From positions 1 to 8,126 of the forward strand of contig JBDLJC010000076.1 of the NCBI GenBank assembly GCA_039714535.1: DNA of 8,126 nucleotides, given 5' to 3'. The stretch's first letter is position 1. Every line of letters begins with the position of its first letter. The notes beneath the pieces were generated by a model. The model worked only from the letters and a program-made list of their open reading frames with translations. It was not told where the DNA came from and searched no databases. A program made the translations under genes and the position numbers. Shown piece after piece: positions 6,950 to 8,126 of the stretch. This stretch comes from JAGXFP01 sp039714535 (GTDB lineage Bacteria > Desulfobacterota > Desulfobulbia > Desulfobulbales > JAGXFP01).

Positions 6950-6971
6950 CACGATTAACCAAACAGAACAC
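6947..6971 (-). repeat. Right terminal inverted repeat of the IS
   Basis: Read on the - strand it starts GTGTTCTGTTTGGTTA and pairs with the left repeat at 5822-5846. Its first base (complement of 6971) supplies the G of the ATPase TAG stop codon. Confidence 0.85.
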
Positions 6972-6974
6972 TAG
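6971..6974. repeat. CTAG target copy at the right IS junction
   Basis: The TA at 6972-6973 is the second copy of the duplicated target, again reading CTAG with the IS end and host base. On the - strand it forms the TAG stop of the secretion ATPase. Confidence 0.85.
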
Positions 6975-8126
6975 CTGAGTCCAGTAACCCGGGCCGCCTC
7001 TTCATAGGTGGTAAGGCCGGCCTTGACCTTCTGCCAGGCGTCTTCCTTGAGGGTGGTCATCCCCTCTTTGACCGCCTGCGCCCTGATCTCGGCTTCCGAG
7101 ACACCGGCACAGATCAGCCGGTTAATCTCATCGGAAACGGAGAAAATCTCGAAAACCCCACAGCGGCCATGAAACCCGGTCTGCCGACACTGACGGCAGC
7201 CCTTGCCGGCCCGCAGTTCGATCTCGCCTTCACCTTCGGCCGGGAAACCGAAATTACGCAGGGCCTCAGTACTAACCATCACTTTTTCGCGACAATCTGG
7301 GCAGATGGTCCGGACCAGCCGCTGGGCCATGGCGCCGAGTAGAGTGGAGCCGACCAGAAACGGTTGGCAACCTAAATCGATCAGGCGGCTGATTGACGAG
7401 ACCGCATCGTTGGTATGGAGGGTGGAGAAAACCAGGTGACCGGTGAGGGCGGCCTGGATGGCATTAACACCGGTATCAAGATCGCGGATCTCGCCGATCA
7501 TGATGATGTCCGGGTCCTGGCGGAGGATGTTCCGGAGGATCGTCGAAAAAGTAACATCGATGGCCGATTGCACTGCTATCTGGTTAAACTCCTCATGGAC
7601 CATCTCAATCGGATCTTCGACTGTCGTCACGTTGTTCTCGGAGGTGGCGATCAGCTTAAGAGTGGAGTAGAGGGTGGTCGATTTACCGCTACCGGTAGGG
7701 CCGGTAACCAGGACAATCCCGTGGGGGCTCTTCATGAAACCCTGGTATACTTCCAGGTCACGCGGGCTGAAACCAAGGGTTTTGACATCCTGGAACATGA
7801 TGGCAGAATCGAGGATCCGCATCACCACCTTCTCTCCAAAGGCCACCGGCACGGTGGAAACCCTGATCTCGGCCTCCTTGTCCTCGTGATCGACCTTGAT
7901 CCGCCCGTCCTGGGGCCGCCTTTTCTCGGCAATATCCATCCGCGACAGAGTCTTGATCCTCGAAACAATGGCCGAATGCACCCCCATCGGCAGGGTGTAG
8001 ATGGTGTGCAGCACCCCATCGATCCGCAAGCGGACGTGGCTTTTAAGCCTCTTCGGCTCAATATGGATATCACTGGCCCGCTGGTCAAAGGCATAGGTGA
8101 AAAGATGATCGACGGCACTGGTGATA
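6971..8126 (-). CDS. GspE/PulE/PilB-family secretion or pilus assembly ATPase, 5' end beyond window
   Basis: This is the hexameric cytoplasmic ATPase that powers assembly of (pseudo)pilin fibres in type II secretion or type IV pili. The frame stays open to the window edge, so the 384 residues seen are the C-terminal part and the N-terminal domain is missing. In visible numbering: RASDIHIEP at about 17-25 opens the core; Walker A GPTGSGKS is at 142-149, the Asp box VEDPIE at 169-174, Walker B with GEIRD near 211-215, and the His box GHLVFSTLHTNDA with H230 and H237. A four-cysteine metal site follows (C275, C278, C310, C313). The stretch LLGAMAQRLVRTICPDC resembles GspE more than PilB, but without the N-terminus or neighbouring genes I leave the symbol open. 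A TTG at 8029 is an internal Leu codon, not the start, because conserved family sequence continues upstream of it. The stop TAG at 6973-6971 contains the IS target TA; the protein is unaffected because the IS supplies the final G. Confidence 0.93.
   Translation of the reverse strand, partial: ITSAVDHLFTYAFDQRASDIHIEPKRLKSHVRLRIDGVLHTIYTLPMGVHSAIVSRIKTLSRMDIAEKRRPQDGRIKVDHEDKEAEIRVSTVPVAFGEKVVMRILDSAIMFQDVKTLGFSPRDLEVYQGFMKSPHGIVLVTGPTGSGKSTTLYSTLKLIATSENNVTTVEDPIEMVHEEFNQIAVQSAIDVTFSTILRNILRQDPDIIMIGEIRDLDTGVNAIQAALTGHLVFSTLHTNDAVSSISRLIDLGCQPFLVGSTLLGAMAQRLVRTICPDCREKVMVSTEALRNFGFPAEGEGEIELRAGKGCRQCRQTGFHGRCGVFEIFSVSDEINRLICAGVSEAEIRAQAVKEGMTTLKEDAWQKVKAGLTTYEEAARVTGLS

Larger units (their letters stand above)
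5822..6971 (-). mobile_element. Complete IS630-family insertion sequence, 1150 bp
   Basis: The element is bounded by imperfect 25-bp inverted repeats beginning GTGT and is flanked by TA on both sides, the target duplication characteristic of the IS630/Tc1-mariner superfamily. It carries one transposase gene occupying nearly its whole length. Its base composition is visibly more AT-rich than the flanking host genes, consistent with transfer from elsewhere. Removing the element and one TA restores a continuous host sequence in which the ATPase stop TAG is followed 12 nt later by the hairpin at 5787-5806. Ends, target duplication and intact transposase suggest a functional and fairly recent insertion. 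Confidence 0.93.

Noticed and set aside
6950..6952. GTG at 6952 as the transposase start
   Set aside because: It is almost at the IS end with no ribosome-binding site, and the 12 extra residues do not resemble the family N-terminus. The ATG at 6916 is a better fit, though not proven.
5822..6971. A novel mobile system with cargo genes
   Set aside because: The element contains only the transposase frame between its ends; there is no room for passenger genes.
8027..8029. TTG at 8029 as the start of the ATPase
   Set aside because: It is the Leu codon in VRLRIDG. Conserved GspE/PilB-family sequence continues upstream to the window edge, so the gene is simply cut by the window.
7822..8118. 98-codon - strand frame overlapping the ATPase gene
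   Set aside because: The in-frame ATPase sequence (RASDIHIEP to VRLRIDG) continues through this region in another frame, so this one is a shadow.

Overview
This window looks like chromosomal DNA from a Gram-negative, probably anaerobic, respiring bacterium of the Desulfobacterota/Desulfuromonadota (former deltaproteobacteria) type. The main clue is a membrane-anchored multihaem cytochrome of the extended NapC/NirT kind, whose first haem site (Cys-x3-Cys-His followed by V-M-E-P) is typical of metal- and sulfur-respiring members of that group. A type II secretion / type IV pilus ATPase shows there is a two-membrane envelope. No RNA gene, CRISPR array or phage gene is visible. The taxonomic placement is inference.

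Layout. Left half, all on the + strand: a complete ftsH-type AAA+ zinc metalloprotease (85-1905); 51 bases later a six-haem inner-membrane c-type cytochrome (1957-3411); then a 169-base intergenic region with a good sigma70-like promoter and a perfect 9-bp hairpin; then a 707-residue bitopic TPR-repeat protein of unknown function (3581-5704). Right part, on the - strand: the 3' portion of a GspE/PulE/PilB-family ATPase gene that runs off the window edge (6971-8126), converging on the TPR gene. Between them sits a complete 1150-bp IS630-family insertion sequence (5822-6971) with an intact DDE transposase, imperfect 25-bp terminal inverted repeats and a duplicated TA inside CTAG.

The most striking detail is at the IS junctions. 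The element inserted into the TA of the ATPase gene's TAG stop codon. Because the IS end starts with G, the ATPase stop is rebuilt and the protein is unchanged. At the other junction the transposase frame runs right through its terminal repeat and takes its own TAG stop from the duplicated TA plus the next host base. The insertion also moved the ATPase's downstream hairpin 1.15 kb away; it now lies 12 nt behind the transposase stop.

How the genes may fit together (inference): FtsH and the cytochrome are closely spaced and may be co-transcribed, which would pair an inner-membrane quality-control protease with a quinol-linked electron-transfer protein. The TPR protein has its own promoter and is probably a separate unit. 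Its single membrane span, with helical repeats on both sides, suggests a scaffold. I see no convincing wholly new defence or mobile system; the noteworthy items are the stop-codon architecture of the IS insertion and the uncharacterised TPR protein.
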